64,000 nt of DNA from Pseudoxanthomonas wuyuanensis (GCF_900215535.1 NZ_OCND01000009.1:85290-149289), one strand, 5' to 3'. Shown: positions 49,325 to 58,292, numbered from the stretch's first letter. Notes: generated by a model from the sequence alone, not told the origin. Numbers and translations are program-made.

Positions 49325-49402
49325 GCCGGCATTTTAGAGCGTGTTATGGCCTTTGGGGGCATCCCATCGAGAGCCTGCAAACCTTGCCAGTCCGGGCGCA
49401 GG

Positions 49403-49702
49403 CTATCCCATCGATGGGAAACCACACTCGCGCTGGTGGCGCAACGTCAACACCAGTGCCGTGTCCTCTGTTTCGTAGTAGCGGTAAAGCGCGGCATAGC
49501 CGCTGCGTCCCCGCGATATCAAAAGCTCCCGCAGGCCATATTCGACCTCCCGTCCGATGAGCGGGTGCAATTCAACCACGGCCAAACCCGAAATCAACAA
49601 CTCGCCTGTCTGGACCGCATTGGCGGGATCGCTATCGATCAGGAATTCGGCAAGCCTTTCGATGTCCCGCCATGCCTGCGGGGACAGCATCAGCCGGGTC
49701 AT
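49403..49702 (-). CDS. RelE/ParE-family toxin
   Basis: 99 residues: MTRLMLSPQAWRDIERLAEF, then VVELHPLIGREVEYGLRELL, RSGYAALYRYYETEDTALVL and a C-terminal TLRHQRECGF, the layout of ParE-like plasmid-stabilisation toxins. The start overlaps the stop of the antitoxin gene by four bases, giving the order antitoxin then toxin on the minus strand. It is unrelated in close sequence to the pair at 21122-21687. Confidence 0.82.
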   Translation of the reverse strand: MTRLMLSPQAWRDIERLAEFLIDSDPANAVQTGELLISGLAVVELHPLIGREVEYGLRELLISRGRSGYAALYRYYETEDTALVLTLRHQRECGFPSMG

Positions 49703-49992
49703 CTGCGCCGGGTGACCGGCCTGGCACGGGGAGAATGCGATTGGCCTCCGGCCAGCCTGTCGCGCAACCAGACGAAGGTTTCTCCGGCGTCATAAACCAA
49801 TCCCTCGGCGGCAACTTCCTGTTCGGCCGCCAAGGCAAGCGAGACAAACTCGTGCCGCCGCTCGGCGGCTTCGGTCTGGACTGTCAGTGCCTCGATCATG
49901 AAGGCGTGAGGCGTCTTCCCCGCATCCGCCGCTGCGACCGAGATGCGGAATTTCAACTCTTCCGGCAGTTTCAAGGTGGTGATCGATGCCAT
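49699..49992 (-). CDS. CopG/RHH-type antitoxin
   Basis: 97 residues. MASITTLKLPEELKFRISVA followed by GKTPHAFMIEALTVQTEAAE is a ribbon-helix-helix DNA-binding unit; the C-terminal third (YDAGETFVWLRDRLAG) should contact the toxin. It is the first gene of the pair on the minus strand. Between it and the end of aroB (50087) lie about 95 bases containing two near-identical TACCAAGGTAATACC-like halves, a possible operator. Confidence 0.82.
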   Translation of the reverse strand: MASITTLKLPEELKFRISVAAADAGKTPHAFMIEALTVQTEAAERRHEFVSLALAAEQEVAAEGLVYDAGETFVWLRDRLAGGQSHSPRARPVTRRR

Positions 49993-50086
49993 GAGCGGGC
50001 TCTCGTCCGAGGTGTTACCAAGGTAATACCTCAGGGAAGGGCGCGCAAGGCGGTGGCGGCGTTCGATTCAGTCCCCTCGGGAACCG

Positions 50087-51214
50087 TCAACAGCCGCCCA
50101 ACACCGCCAGCACGGGTTGTTCGTCGACATCGGCGACCACTTCGGCCTGGCCGATGCCCCGCCACAGCACCAGCCGCAGCCGGCCGGCCTGGTTCTTCTT
50201 GTCCAGCCGCATCCGCGCCAGCAGCGCGTCCGGCGCCAGCCCGGCGGGAATGGCGGTCGGCAGCCCAAACGCCTGCAGCAGGGTTTCCAGCCGCTCTGTG
50301 TCGGCGGCCGGCGCCATGCCCAGATCCGCCGACAACCGTGCCGCCAGCACCATGCCCACCGCGACCGCCTCGCCGTGATTGAGGTTGTCGTTGTCCGGGC
50401 TGCCGTAGCCCTGTTCGGTCTCGATGGCATGGCCGAAGGTGTGGCCCAGGTTGAGCAGGGCGCGCTCGCCCTTTTCCAGCGGGTCGCGTTCGACAATCTC
50501 GGCCTTGTGCTCGCAGCTGGCGGCAATGGCCAGGGCCAGGGTTTCCGCGTCGCCGGCCAGCAGCGCGGTGCGTTCGGCCTGCAGCCAGCGGAAGAAGCGC
50601 TCGTCGCGGATGGCGCCGTACTTGATCACCTCGGCCAGGCCGGCGCGCAGCTCGCGCGCGGGCAGCGTGCGCAGCGTGTCGGTGTCGGCAAACACCGCGC
50701 GCGGCGGATGGAACGCGCCGACCAGGTTCTTGCCCTGCGCAATGTCGACCGCGGTCTTGCCGCCGACCGAGGAATCGACCATCGACAGCAGCGTGGTCGG
50801 CAGTTGCACGCAGTCCACTCCGCGCATCCAGCAGGCGGCGGCAAAGCCGGCCAGGTCGCCGACCACGCCGCCGCCCAGCGCGAACACGCAGGCGTCGCGG
50901 GTGGCGCCCAGCCCGGCCAGCACGTCGATGGCGGCGGAAAAATTGGCCAGGGTCTTGGACGATTCGCCCGCCGGCAGCACAAAGGTGCCGATCACCAGTT
51001 CGCTGCGCGCCGCGTGCAGGGCTTCGCGCACCGCGCCGGCGTACAGCGGGGCGACGGTGGAATCGCTGACCAGCAGCACATGCTTGCCGCGGACCTGCGC
51101 GGCCAGGGCGGCGCCATCGGCCAGCAGGCCGGGGGCGATGGCGATGTCGTACGGGCGCTCGCCGCCAACGGCGACGATGCGGGGGCCGGAATGGAGAGGG
51201 GACGCGGAACTCAT
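50087..51214 (-). CDS. aroB: 3-dehydroquinate synthase AroB
   Basis: Second enzyme of the shikimate pathway, turning DAHP into 3-dehydroquinate. 375 residues from [18 protein letters not shown]; the longer open frame upstream reads antisense-like Arg/Ala residues inside aroK. NAD and metal motifs: [53 protein letters not shown], and the metal ligands in [11 protein letters not shown] and [11 protein letters not shown]. The ATG overlaps the aroK stop, the usual aroK-aroB operon. Confidence 0.96.
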   Translation of the reverse strand: MSSASPLHSGPRIVAVGGERPYDIAIAPGLLADGAALAAQVRGKHVLLVSDSTVAPLYAGAVREALHAARSELVIGTFVLPAGESSKTLANFSAAIDVLAGLGATRDACVFALGGGVVGDLAGFAAACWMRGVDCVQLPTTLLSMVDSSVGGKTAVDIAQGKNLVGAFHPPRAVFADTDTLRTLPARELRAGLAEVIKYGAIRDERFFRWLQAERTALLAGDAETLALAIAASCEHKAEIVERDPLEKGERALLNLGHTFGHAIETEQGYGSPDNDNLNHGEAVAVGMVLAARLSADLGMAPAADTERLETLLQAFGLPTAIPAGLAPDALLARMRLDKKNQAGRLRLVLWRGIGQAEVVADVDEQPVLAVLGGC

Positions 51215-51753
51215 GCGAAGGACTCGGTGCGTTGCCAGCGCTGGGCCAGCAGATGGATCAGGCGGGCGGTGGCTTCCGGCGGCGGCAGGCCGTCGGTGTC
51301 CACGGTCAGGTCGGCGATTTCGGCATACAGCGGTTCGCGAACCGCTGCCATCTCCCGCAGTACCTGCTCGCGATTGGGTTGCTGCAGCAGCGGCCGGTTG
51401 CTGCAACGGCCCAACCGCTTCAACTGCGCCTCCACGCTGACGCGCAGGTAGACGACAAACCCGGCCTGGCGCATCCGCTGCCGGTTGCCGGCGTCCAGCA
51501 CCGCGCCGGCGCCGGTGGAGATCAGCTTGCCGGACTGCGCCAGCAGTTCGTTCAGCGCGGCCGTTTCGTGCTGGCGGAAGCCGGCTTCGCCGATGTGCTC
51601 GAACAGCGCCGGAATGCTGGCGCCGGCGCGCTCGACAATGAAGTGATCCACGTCGATGAACTCCAGGCTGAAGCGCTCGGCCACGCGCTTGCCGATGGAG
51701 GTTTTACCGGCGCCGGTAGGCCCGATCAGGACGAGATTGGGGGAGGGATTCAT
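51211..51753 (-). CDS. aroK: Shikimate kinase AroK
   Basis: Phosphorylates shikimate. 180 residues from [21 protein letters not shown]; a longer frame from 51819 would run into the inverted-repeat element upstream. P-loop GPTGAGKTS, the shikimate-binding [13 protein letters not shown], and the lid [14 protein letters not shown] are present. The usual GGG shikimate-binding motif reads GAG here ([13 protein letters not shown]), a conservative but noticeable change. Four-base overlap with aroB. Confidence 0.93.
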   Translation of the reverse strand: MNPSPNLVLIGPTGAGKTSIGKRVAERFSLEFIDVDHFIVERAGASIPALFEHIGEAGFRQHETAALNELLAQSGKLISTGAGAVLDAGNRQRMRQAGFVVYLRVSVEAQLKRLGRCSNRPLLQQPNREQVLREMAAVREPLYAEIADLTVDTDGLPPPEATARLIHLLAQRWQRTESFA

Positions 51754-51800
51754 CGCCGCCGATGCTAGCACTTCGTGGCAAAGGCTTAACACCTGCGGGG

Positions 51801-51966
51801 TTAGTGTGGTGTCCTGCAAATAGCTTACCCATCTGACTTGGTCCTGGCCCCCGATCCTGCGTTGCTCGTCGTCACCATAGTCCCGCTATGCCTCCTCCTC
51901 GCGCCTTGTCTCGGGGGCCAATCCGCTACGCCATATAAGCAAGCTATTTGCGGGACACCACACTAG
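51801..51966. mobile_element. Short palindromic element (MITE-like) between aroK and dodecin
   Basis: Ends are inverted repeats: TGTGGTGTCCTGCAAATAGC (51805-51824, plus TT) and its complement (51941-51962), with one mismatch. They are flanked by TTAG on the left and CTAG on the right, so TAG or YTAG may be the target duplication. A second nested pair, GGCCCCCGA (51848-51856) and TCGGGGGCC (51911-51919), lies inside. No open frame. It is a separate family from the element at 46900. Confidence 0.65.
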
Positions 51967-52013
51967 GGTGAAATCCCGGCGCAATGCCGCCGACCGTCAG
52001 CAAGGAGTACATC

Positions 52014-52217
52014 ATGTCCGTGGCAAAAGTCATCGAAGTGTTCGCCTCTTCCCCCAGCAGCGTCGAGGACGCGGTGAAGTCGGGGCTAAAAAAGACCTCG
52101 GAAACGGTCAAGAACATCAAGGGCGCCTGGGTCAACGAAATCAAGGTGGTGACCGACGGCGACGGCAACATCACCGAATGGCGGGTCAACCTGCGCATCA
52201 CCTTCGTGGTGGAGTAG
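52014..52217 (+). CDS. Dodecin
   Basis: 67 residues, a small flavin-binding protein that forms a hollow dodecamer and stores or buffers flavins. The sequence MSVAKVIEVFASSPSSVEDA, then KKTSETVKNIKGAWVNEIKV and GNITEWRVNLRITFVVE, with the conserved tryptophan (AWVNE) that stacks on the flavin, matches the family over its whole length. AAGGAG lies 6 bases before the ATG. The palindromic element ends 48 bases upstream. Confidence 0.93.
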   Translation: MSVAKVIEVFASSPSSVEDAVKSGLKKTSETVKNIKGAWVNEIKVVTDGDGNITEWRVNLRITFVVE

Positions 52218-52236
52218 GGCAAGAGCGCTTCTTTCT

Positions 52237-53079
52237 TCACTGTAGGAGCGCGTTGCGCTGCGCATCCAGCGGAATCGTACGGTCGGCGATGCCAGGCAGC
52301 GTGCGCAGTGCCTGCCGGCTGACCCGTTCGAAGAAGCCGATGAAGCGCTGCACCTGAGCGTAGTCCATGGCCGGCTTGCCGGGCTGTTCGCGCGCCAGTT
52401 GCTGCTCCTGCTGCCAGCGCCATTGCGATACCGCTTCGAAACCCGGCGGTTGCAGGAACCACAGCGCGTCGAAACGCCGCCACAGCGCCGGATAGGCGCG
52501 GCGCAACGCGTCGTTGCAATAGCGCCGCCAGCGCCCGTCCGCGTCCTCATCGCGCTCCAGCGCGTTGACCGGCGCGGCGAGCGCCGCCTCGTCCTCGGCC
52601 GGCGTGCCCAGCAGCCAGCCTTCGATGATCACCAGATCGGCGGCGCCGGCCACGACCGGCCACGACGCGCGCGGGGCGGTGTCGTCGGCCAGCTTGTCGA
52701 AGCGCGGCAATGCTGCAGCGACGCCCTGTTTCAGCGCATCCAGCGTGGCGCAGGCAAAACCGACGTCGTGGGTGCCGGGCGGCCCGCGCGTGGCCAGCAG
52801 CGGGTGAACATCGCGCGCCAGGCGTTGGCGGGCGGCCTTGCCCAGATAGAAATCATCGATGGACAGCACCGCGGCGGTGCGTCCGCGCCGGCTGGCCAGC
52901 GCCGCCATCTGCGCGGCCAGCGTTGACTTGCCGCTGCCCTGCAATCCGGAGATGGCGAACACCGGCACCGCCGCCGGCAGCGCCAGCGCCGCATCCAGCG
53001 CGGCGGCGACCAGCGCTTCGGGGAAACCGCCAGCGGCGGGGACGTGCGGATCGGCGACCATCGCGAGACAATAGCGCAT
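52237..53079 (-). CDS. P-loop kinase of the D-glycerate 3-kinase/uridine-kinase-like group
   Basis: 280 residues from the ATG at 53079 (an ATG at 53061 is nearly as likely; the first has a weak GGCAGG in front). Walker A is [19 protein letters not shown]; then [35 protein letters not shown] and [20 protein letters not shown], and a late [20 protein letters not shown]. This pattern matches COG4240-type kinases (fungal and plant glycerate kinase relatives). The substrate is not proven. It diverges from pdxH with about 40 bases between. Confidence 0.85.
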   Translation of the reverse strand: MRYCLAMVADPHVPAAGGFPEALVAAALDAALALPAAVPVFAISGLQGSGKSTLAAQMAALASRRGRTAAVLSIDDFYLGKAARQRLARDVHPLLATRGPPGTHDVGFACATLDALKQGVAAALPRFDKLADDTAPRASWPVVAGAADLVIIEGWLLGTPAEDEAALAAPVNALERDEDADGRWRRYCNDALRRAYPALWRRFDALWFLQPPGFEAVSQWRWQQEQQLAREQPGKPAMDYAQVQRFIGFFERVSRQALRTLPGIADRTIPLDAQRNALLQ

Positions 53080-53120
53080 GCCTGCCGTCGGCGATGACGG
53101 CTTTCCCCACCGGTGTTCCG

Positions 53121-53720
53121 ATGACCGATCTCTACGCAGAAGCCCTTGCCACCTTCGCCAGCCTGTTCGAAGAGGCAAGACAGAGCAGCGAAACCGAACC
53201 CAATGCGATGACGGTGGCGACCGCAACGCCGGACGGGCGCCCGTCGGCGCGCACGCTGCTGCTGAAATCCTTCGACCAACGCGGCTTCGTGTTCTACACC
53301 CATCTGCACAGCCACAAGGGCCGGGAGCTGGAAACCAACCCGCGCGCGGCACTGCTGTTCATGTGGCGCAGCCTGCGCGAAGCCGGCATCCAGGTCCGTA
53401 TCGAGGGCCGCACGCAGTTGGTCGAGCCAGCCGAGGCCGACGCGTACTTCGCCTCGCGTCCGCGCCTGAGCCAGATTGGCGCCTGGGCCTCGCGGCAGTC
53501 GGAAACGCTGGCCTCGCGCGAGGAATTCGAACAACGCATCGCCCAGGCCGAAGCGCGCTTCGAAGGTCGCGATGTGCCGCGCCCGGAAGGCTGGAGCGGT
53601 TTCCGGGTGGTTCCCGAGGTCATCGAATTCTGGTACGGCGCGCAGTTCCGCCTGCACGAGCGCTGGTGCTACGAATGCGACAGCACCGGGCAATGGAGCA
53701 AGCGGATGCTGTTTCCGTGA
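53121..53720 (+). CDS. pdxH: Pyridoxamine/pyridoxine 5'-phosphate oxidase PdxH
   Basis: FMN enzyme that oxidises PNP and PMP to pyridoxal 5'-phosphate. 199 residues starting [16 protein letters not shown]; an ATG 27 bases upstream (53094) is in frame but less likely. Motifs: [45 protein letters not shown]-type [26 protein letters not shown]-type [15 protein letters not shown], and RLHERWCYE near the C-terminus. The stop overlaps the GTG start of the next gene. Confidence 0.95.
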   Translation: MTDLYAEALATFASLFEEARQSSETEPNAMTVATATPDGRPSARTLLLKSFDQRGFVFYTHLHSHKGRELETNPRAALLFMWRSLREAGIQVRIEGRTQLVEPAEADAYFASRPRLSQIGAWASRQSETLASREEFEQRIAQAEARFEGRDVPRPEGWSGFRVVPEVIEFWYGAQFRLHERWCYECDSTGQWSKRMLFP

Positions 53721-54622
53721 GGGCACGGGAATCGGGAATGGAGAATCGGGAATCGGAAAAGCCGGAGACAGGCATTGCCGGCGATTCCCCATTCCCGGTT
53801 CCCGCTTCCCGGCCTTTCGGCCCACGCCGCATCGTCTGCCTGACCGAGGAGCCGACCGAAACGCTGTATGCGCTGGGCGAGCAGGACCGCATCGTCGGCA
53901 TCAGCGGGTTCACCGTGCGGCCGGCGCGGGCGCGCAGGGAAAAGCCCAAGGTCAGCGCGTTCACCAGCGCCAAGGTCGGCGAAATCCTCAAGCTCAAGCC
54001 GGACCTGGCGATCGGGTTTTCCGACATCCAGGCCGATATCGCCGCCGAACTGATCCGCCACGGCGTGGAAGTCTGGATCTCCAACCACCGCAGCGTCGAT
54101 GGCATCCTGGACTACGTCCGCCGGCTGGGCGCGCTGGTCGGCGCCTCCGCCAAGGCCAACGATTACGCCGATACGCTGCAGCGCGGGCTGGAGGAGATCC
54201 GGCAACAAGCGGCGGCCTTGCCGCGGCGCCCGCGCATCTACTTCGAGGAATGGGACGAGCCGCCGATCACCGGCATCGGCTGGGTCGCCGAACTGATCCG
54301 CATCGCCGGCGGCGACGATGTCTTCCCGGAACTGGCGGCCGAACCGCTGGCCAAACAGCGCATCCTGGCCGATGCCGGCGAAGTGGTGCGGCGCGCGCCG
54401 GACATCATCCTGGGCTCCTGGTGCGGCAAGCGCTTCCGTCCCGAAAAAGTCGCCGCGCGCCCCGGCTGGCACGCGATTCCCGCGGTGCGCGATGGCGAAC
54501 TGCACGAAATCAAATCGCCGCTGATCCTGCAGCCAGGGCCGGCCGCATTGACCGACGGCGTCGGTGAAATCGCCCGCATCGTGCAGGCGTGGGCGGTGCG
54601 TTGGTGTTCCGGTCGCGACTGA
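53717..54622 (+). CDS. Cobalamin-binding (BtuF-like) protein without signal peptide
   Basis: 301 residues if the GTG overlapping the pdxH stop is used; an ATG at 53738 would remove seven. The first ~30 residues are encoded by an inverted repeat and are low complexity. Then comes the BtuF/FecB class III binding fold: [60 protein letters not shown], and [20 protein letters not shown]. No Sec signal is present, so it is probably cytoplasmic; similar leaderless proteins exist in Xanthomonadales. The role is unknown. Confidence 0.8.
   Translation: MRARESGMENRESEKPETGIAGDSPFPVPASRPFGPRRIVCLTEEPTETLYALGEQDRIVGISGFTVRPARARREKPKVSAFTSAKVGEILKLKPDLAIGFSDIQADIAAELIRHGVEVWISNHRSVDGILDYVRRLGALVGASAKANDYADTLQRGLEEIRQQAAALPRRPRIYFEEWDEPPITGIGWVAELIRIAGGDDVFPELAAEPLAKQRILADAGEVVRRAPDIILGSWCGKRFRPEKVAARPGWHAIPAVRDGELHEIKSPLILQPGPAALTDGVGEIARIVQAWAVRWCSGRD
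53726..53812. repeat. Inverted tandem-heptamer repeat in the 5' end of the BtuF-like gene
   Basis: Left arm 53726-53756 has GGGAATC-type units (with one GAGAATC variant); right arm 53782-53812 has the complementary GATTCCC/GGTTCCC units. The loop is only 25 bases. It matches the ftsQ element in unit and is translated as the start of the next protein. Confidence 0.88.
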
Positions 54623-54675
54623 CGTCGCTCCCACAAAGGCGCAGTCTTTCCATGTGGGAGCGACGTCAGTCGCGA
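54613..54675. terminator. Perfect 23-bp hairpin at the end of the BtuF-like gene
   Basis: TCGCGACTGACGTCGCTCCC plus ACA (54613-54635) pairs without mismatch to TGTGGGAGCGACGTCAGTCG plus CGA (54653-54675) around 17 bases. The stop codon of the BtuF-like gene is inside the left arm. No T-run follows, so it may be a REP-type element rather than a classical terminator. Confidence 0.8.
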
Positions 54676-54831
54676 TGGCGCCCCGATAGCCGCCCCGTAT
54701 GCGTGATGAAGAACGCGCCGCAGCGCGTCCGGATGGCAAACAAACAGGCTTCAGCCGCTATTCGAGTTCGCGGTTGCGACTCACCGGTGCCGGCATGCCG
54801 GCACCACTCCCACAGTTGCGGACATGCACAA

Positions 54832-55287
54832 TCAAAAATTCCGCTGGAACTGCAGGGTTTCCTTGCGCCCGCCGCTGTCGACGGCGACTTCGAAGCGATA
54901 GCTGTTGCGCGGGGAAACGCGGGCGATGCCGATATGGTCGCTGTAGTCGCCAATGTCGATGACGCGCAAGGCGATGTTCTGGCGGGCACCGGACAGGTCG
55001 GACGCCTGCAGCGCCACTTCGCCATCGGTATCGGTTTCTTCGCCACCGCGCACGCGGCGCAGCGCAATGACCACCAGCGCCGTGCCGGGATCCCGCTCGA
55101 CTCCATATTGCTTGGCCACCGCCTCGCTCAGCGCCATCGTCGGTAGCGCGTTGTAGCGCACGCGCAGATCGCCGAAGTCGCTTTCGGCCGGCACCGGCGC
55201 AACGAACTCGGCGGCGCGGGGGCTTTCGCCGCCCGAACAGGCGGCCAGGGCCAGCAGGCAAAGCAGCGGCAGGCAGTAACGGCGCAT
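54832..55287 (-). CDS. DUF4426 lipoprotein
   Basis: 151 residues from MRRYCLPLLCLLALAACSGG, a lipoprotein signal with lipobox LAAC. The mature part (VRYNALPTMALSEAVAKQYG, TALVVIALRRVRGG, VSPRNSYRFEVAVDSGG) matches the DUF4426 family of unknown function, typical of gammaproteobacterial proC neighbourhoods. An alternative start at 55305 (ATGACTGA over the proC stop) would couple translation to proC but spoils the lipoprotein signal. Confidence 0.82.
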   Translation of the reverse strand: MRRYCLPLLCLLALAACSGGESPRAAEFVAPVPAESDFGDLRVRYNALPTMALSEAVAKQYGVERDPGTALVVIALRRVRGGEETDTDGEVALQASDLSGARQNIALRVIDIGDYSDHIGIARVSPRNSYRFEVAVDSGGRKETLQFQRNF

Positions 55288-55297
55288 GGACAGGTTC

Positions 55298-56152
55298 TCA
55301 GTCATTGGCGGCCGACAGCTGCCGGCCGCGCTCGGTGGCGGCGGCAATCGCGCGTTCGACCAGTTCGGCAAAACCGCCGGCCTGGAACGCCTCGATGGCG
55401 GCCTGGGTGGTGCCGTTGGGCGAGGTGACCCGGCGCCGCAGTTCGGCCGGGTCCTCGTTGGCTTCGGTCAGCATGCGCGCCGCGCCCAGGATGGTCTGCT
55501 GGACCAGCACGCGTGCGGCGTCGGCGGACAGCCCCTGCGCCATGCCGGCCGCTTCCATCGCTTCGGCCAGCAGGAACACATAGGCAGGGCCGCTGCCGGA
55601 GACGCCGGTCACCGCATCCATCAGCGCTTCCTGGTCTATCCAGACGGTCTTGCCGGCGCTGGACAGCAAGGTCTCGGTACGTTCGCGGCCGGCTGTCGGA
55701 ACGCGCGAATTGGCGAACAGGCCGGTGACGCCGGCGCCCAGCAGCGCCGGGGTGTTGGGCATGCAGCGCACCACCGGCAGATCGCCGCCCAACCAGCCTT
55801 CCAGTTGCGCGGCGGTGATGCCCGCCGCAATCGACACCGCCAGCGGCTTGTCCCGTTGCGCAATGTCGGCCAGCGACTGGCAGACATCGCGCATCACCTG
55901 CGGCTTGACCGCGAACAGCCACAGATCCGCGCCGTAGGCCGCTTCGCGCGCATCGGCGAACACCTGCACGCCGAAGTCGGCCGCCAGCGACGCGCGCAGG
56001 GCTTCCACCGGCTCGGCCACGCGGATCTTCGCGGCGTTCGCGCCATGGCCGACCAGCCCGCTGACCAGGCTGCGCGCCATGTTGCCGCCGCCGATGAAGG
56101 CGATGGGATGGCCGGGGCTCGGGACTCGGGACTGGGGACTCGAAGGGGACAT
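55298..56152 (-). CDS. proC: Pyrroline-5-carboxylate reductase ProC
   Basis: Last step of proline synthesis. 284 residues. The Rossmann start IAFIGGGNMARSLVSGLV comes after about 15 residues (SPSSPQSRVPSPGHP) encoded by a tandem repeat arm, an N-terminal extension that most ProC proteins lack. Later motifs: PVVRCMPNTPALLGAGVTGL, and the signature DAVTGVSGSGPAYVFLLAEA. A second possible start is not present between the repeat and the Rossmann fold, so the repeat seems to be truly translated. Confidence 0.94.
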   Translation of the reverse strand: MSPSSPQSRVPSPGHPIAFIGGGNMARSLVSGLVGHGANAAKIRVAEPVEALRASLAADFGVQVFADAREAAYGADLWLFAVKPQVMRDVCQSLADIAQRDKPLAVSIAAGITAAQLEGWLGGDLPVVRCMPNTPALLGAGVTGLFANSRVPTAGRERTETLLSSAGKTVWIDQEALMDAVTGVSGSGPAYVFLLAEAMEAAGMAQGLSADAARVLVQQTILGAARMLTEANEDPAELRRRVTSPNGTTQAAIEAFQAGGFAELVERAIAAATERGRQLSAAND

Positions 56153-56469
56153 GGGGAGCCTCGGCTGATTCGGGTTGAGGTTGGGTGCGAAGACAAAGGC
56201 TAGGGCCTTTTCGTGTCAAGTTGTAAGAGATTCGTCATGACCGGCCATTCGGCTGTTGCCTTTCAACCGCCGGACCGCGAGTCAAGCCGTCCAGATCGCG
56301 ACCCAAATCGCTGGGCTCCCGCCTGCGCGCGAGTGACGAAACAAGAATGCCTCTTCAACGCTTGCTGCGCAGTGCTCCAAGGCTGAGTTAAAAGCGGAAT
56401 GCGCAAAAACGCCAACCGACGCTACGGGTCTCCAGTACCCTGCCCCGAGTCCCCAGTCCCAAGTCCCGG
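56114..56469. repeat. GGGACTC-type inverted repeat shared by proC and yggS ends
   Basis: Left arm 56114-56142 has GGGACTC units; right arm 56443-56469 has the complementary GAGTCCC units. They are about 300 bases apart, the widest spacing of this family here. The left arm encodes the N-terminus of ProC and the right arm the C-terminus of YggS. The space between (56153-56421) holds a candidate proC promoter and nothing else recognised. Confidence 0.82.
56191..56219 (-). promoter_or_regulatory. Candidate proC promoter
   Basis: On the minus strand a perfect TTGACA (56219-56214) is followed 17 bases later by TTGTCT (56196-56191), a weak -10. The predicted start is about 30 bases before the proC ATG. 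Confidence 0.4.
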
Positions 56470-57156
56470 CTCTTCCGACTCCCGGCGCTTGCGCGCCCCA
56501 AACAGCGCCGTGCCAATACGCACCATCGTTGCGCCCTCGGCCACCGCCAGCGGGTAGTCATCGCTCATGCCCATCGACAGCGTGTCCACCTGCGGGTAGC
56601 ACGCGGCGAGCCCGTCGTACAACGCCTTCATCCGCCGGAACGCATCGCGCCGCAGCGCCAGATCCGCATGCGGGGCAGGGATGGCCATCAGGCCGCGCAG
56701 CAGCAGGCGCGGTTCGGCGGCAACGGCGGCCGCAAGCGCGTCGAGCTGTTCAGGCCGGCAACCATGCTTGCTGGCTTCATCGTCGATATTCACCTGCAGC
56801 AGCACGTTCAGCGGGCCGCGTTGGGCATCGCGATAACGCGCCAGCGCCGCCACCAGCTTGGGCCGGTCCACCGTCTGCACCCAGTCGAACAGGTTCGCGG
56901 CCGCTTCGGCCTTGTTGGATTGCAGATGGCCGATCAGATGCCATTCCAGCGAAAGCTCGACCAGGTCACGGACCTTGGAGGCCGCTTCCTGCACATAATT
57001 CTCACCGAATGCCCGTTGCCCGGCGGCTGCCAGTGCGGCCACCGCTTCGGCAGGTTGGGTCTTGGAGACGGCCAGCAGCCGCGGCACTGGCCGTCCGGCG
57101 TTGCTGGCGGCGTTTTCAAGACGTTGCAGGGTCTCGCTAAGGTTCCTGGCGAGCAT
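56422..57156 (-). CDS. YggS-family PLP-binding protein with repeat-encoded tail
   Basis: PLP homeostasis protein (YggS/PROSC group), a single-domain alanine-racemase-like barrel. 244 residues from MLARNLSETLQRLENAASNA. Motifs: LLAVSKTQPAEAVAALAAAG with the PLP lysine, FGENYVQEAASKV, WHLIGHLQSNKAEAAANLFD and TLSMGMSDDYPLAVAEGATM, VRIGTALFG. The last ~17 residues come from the right arm of the inverted repeat. It diverges from pilT, the usual arrangement in gammaproteobacteria. Confidence 0.93.
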   Translation of the reverse strand: MLARNLSETLQRLENAASNAGRPVPRLLAVSKTQPAEAVAALAAAGQRAFGENYVQEAASKVRDLVELSLEWHLIGHLQSNKAEAAANLFDWVQTVDRPKLVAALARYRDAQRGPLNVLLQVNIDDEASKHGCRPEQLDALAAAVAAEPRLLLRGLMAIPAPHADLALRRDAFRRMKALYDGLAACYPQVDTLSMGMSDDYPLAVAEGATMVRIGTALFGARKRRESEEPGLGTGDSGQGTGDP

Positions 57157-57169
57157 TCGGGTCCAACCG

Positions 57170-57197
57170 TTGGTTATGGCAGCAAGATCGCTATACT
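57170..57197 (+). promoter_or_regulatory. Candidate pilT promoter
   Basis: TTGGTT (57170-57175) and TATACT (57192-57197) are 16 bases apart. The -10 matches five of six positions. A start near 57204 would give a 47-base leader; GGGGGAAG precedes the ATG. Confidence 0.5.
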
Positions 57198-57250
57198 GCC
57201 TTTCGGGGAAGTATCGTTCCAGTTGATAGCAATTTGGGGGAAGCCGCGTC

Positions 57251-58288
57251 ATGGATATCGCCGAACTTCTGGCGTTCTCGGTCAAGAACAAAGCCTCGGA
57301 CCTGCACCTGTCGGCAGGCCTGCCGCCGATGATCCGGGTGGACGGCGATGTGCGCCGCATCAACATTCCGGCGCTGGACCACAAGCAGGTGCACGCGCTG
57401 GTCTACGACATCATGTCGGACAAGCAGCGCCGCGATTACGAAGAATTCCTGGAAGTGGACTTCTCGTTCGAGATTCCCAGCCTGGCCCGCTTCCGCGTCA
57501 ACGCGTTCAACCAGAACCGCGGCGCCGGCGCGGTGTTCCGCACCATTCCCTCCGACGTGCTGACCCTGGAAGACCTGGGCTGCCCGCCGCTGTTCCGCCA
57601 GCTGATCGAGCAGCCGCAGGGCCTGATCCTGGTCACCGGCCCGACCGGTTCGGGCAAGTCGACCACGCTGGCGGCGATGATCGACCACATCAACAAGAAC
57701 GAATACGGCCATATCCTCAGCGTTGAGGATCCCATCGAATTCGTGCACACCTCGCAGAAGTGCCTGATCAACCAGCGCGAAGTGCACCGCGACACCCACG
57801 GCTTCAACGAGGCGCTGCGCTCGGCATTGCGCGAAGACCCCGACTACATCCTGGTCGGCGAGTTGCGCGATCTGGAAACCATCCGCCTGGCGCTGACCGC
57901 CGCCGAAACCGGCCACCTGGTGTTCGCCACCCTGCATACCAGCTCGGCGGCCAAGACCATCGACCGCATCATCGACGTGTTCCCGGCCGGCGAAAAGCCG
58001 ATGGTCCGCTCCATGCTGTCCGAATCGCTGCGCGCGGTCATCTCGCAGGCGCTGCTGAAGAAGGTCGGCGGCGGCCGCACCGCAGCGTGGGAAATCATGG
58101 TCGGCACCCCCGCCATCCGCAACCTGATCCGCGAAGACAAGGTGGCGCAGATGTACTCGGCCATCCAGACCGGCCAGCAGTCCGGCATGATGACCCTGGA
58201 CCAGCACCTGCAGGACTTGGTCAAGCGCAGCCTGATCACCCGCCAGCAGGCCAGGGAATACGCCAAGGACAAGCGGTTGTTCGAGTAA
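57251..58288 (+). CDS. pilT: Type IV pilus retraction ATPase PilT
   Basis: Hexameric ATPase that depolymerises pili and drives twitching motility. 345 residues. N-terminal PAS-like part (SVKNKASDLHLSAGLPPMIR), Walker A LILVTGPTGSGKSTTLAAMI, Asp box LSVEDPIEFVHTSQ, Walker B YILVGELRDLETI, His box TGHLVFATLHTSSAAKTIDR, and the C-terminal AIRNLIREDK retraction motif. It lies divergently from yggS and 163 bases before pilU. Confidence 0.97.
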   Translation: MDIAELLAFSVKNKASDLHLSAGLPPMIRVDGDVRRINIPALDHKQVHALVYDIMSDKQRRDYEEFLEVDFSFEIPSLARFRVNAFNQNRGAGAVFRTIPSDVLTLEDLGCPPLFRQLIEQPQGLILVTGPTGSGKSTTLAAMIDHINKNEYGHILSVEDPIEFVHTSQKCLINQREVHRDTHGFNEALRSALREDPDYILVGELRDLETIRLALTAAETGHLVFATLHTSSAAKTIDRIIDVFPAGEKPMVRSMLSESLRAVISQALLKKVGGGRTAAWEIMVGTPAIRNLIREDKVAQMYSAIQTGQQSGMMTLDQHLQDLVKRSLITRQQAREYAKDKRLFE

Positions 58289-58292
58289 AGCC

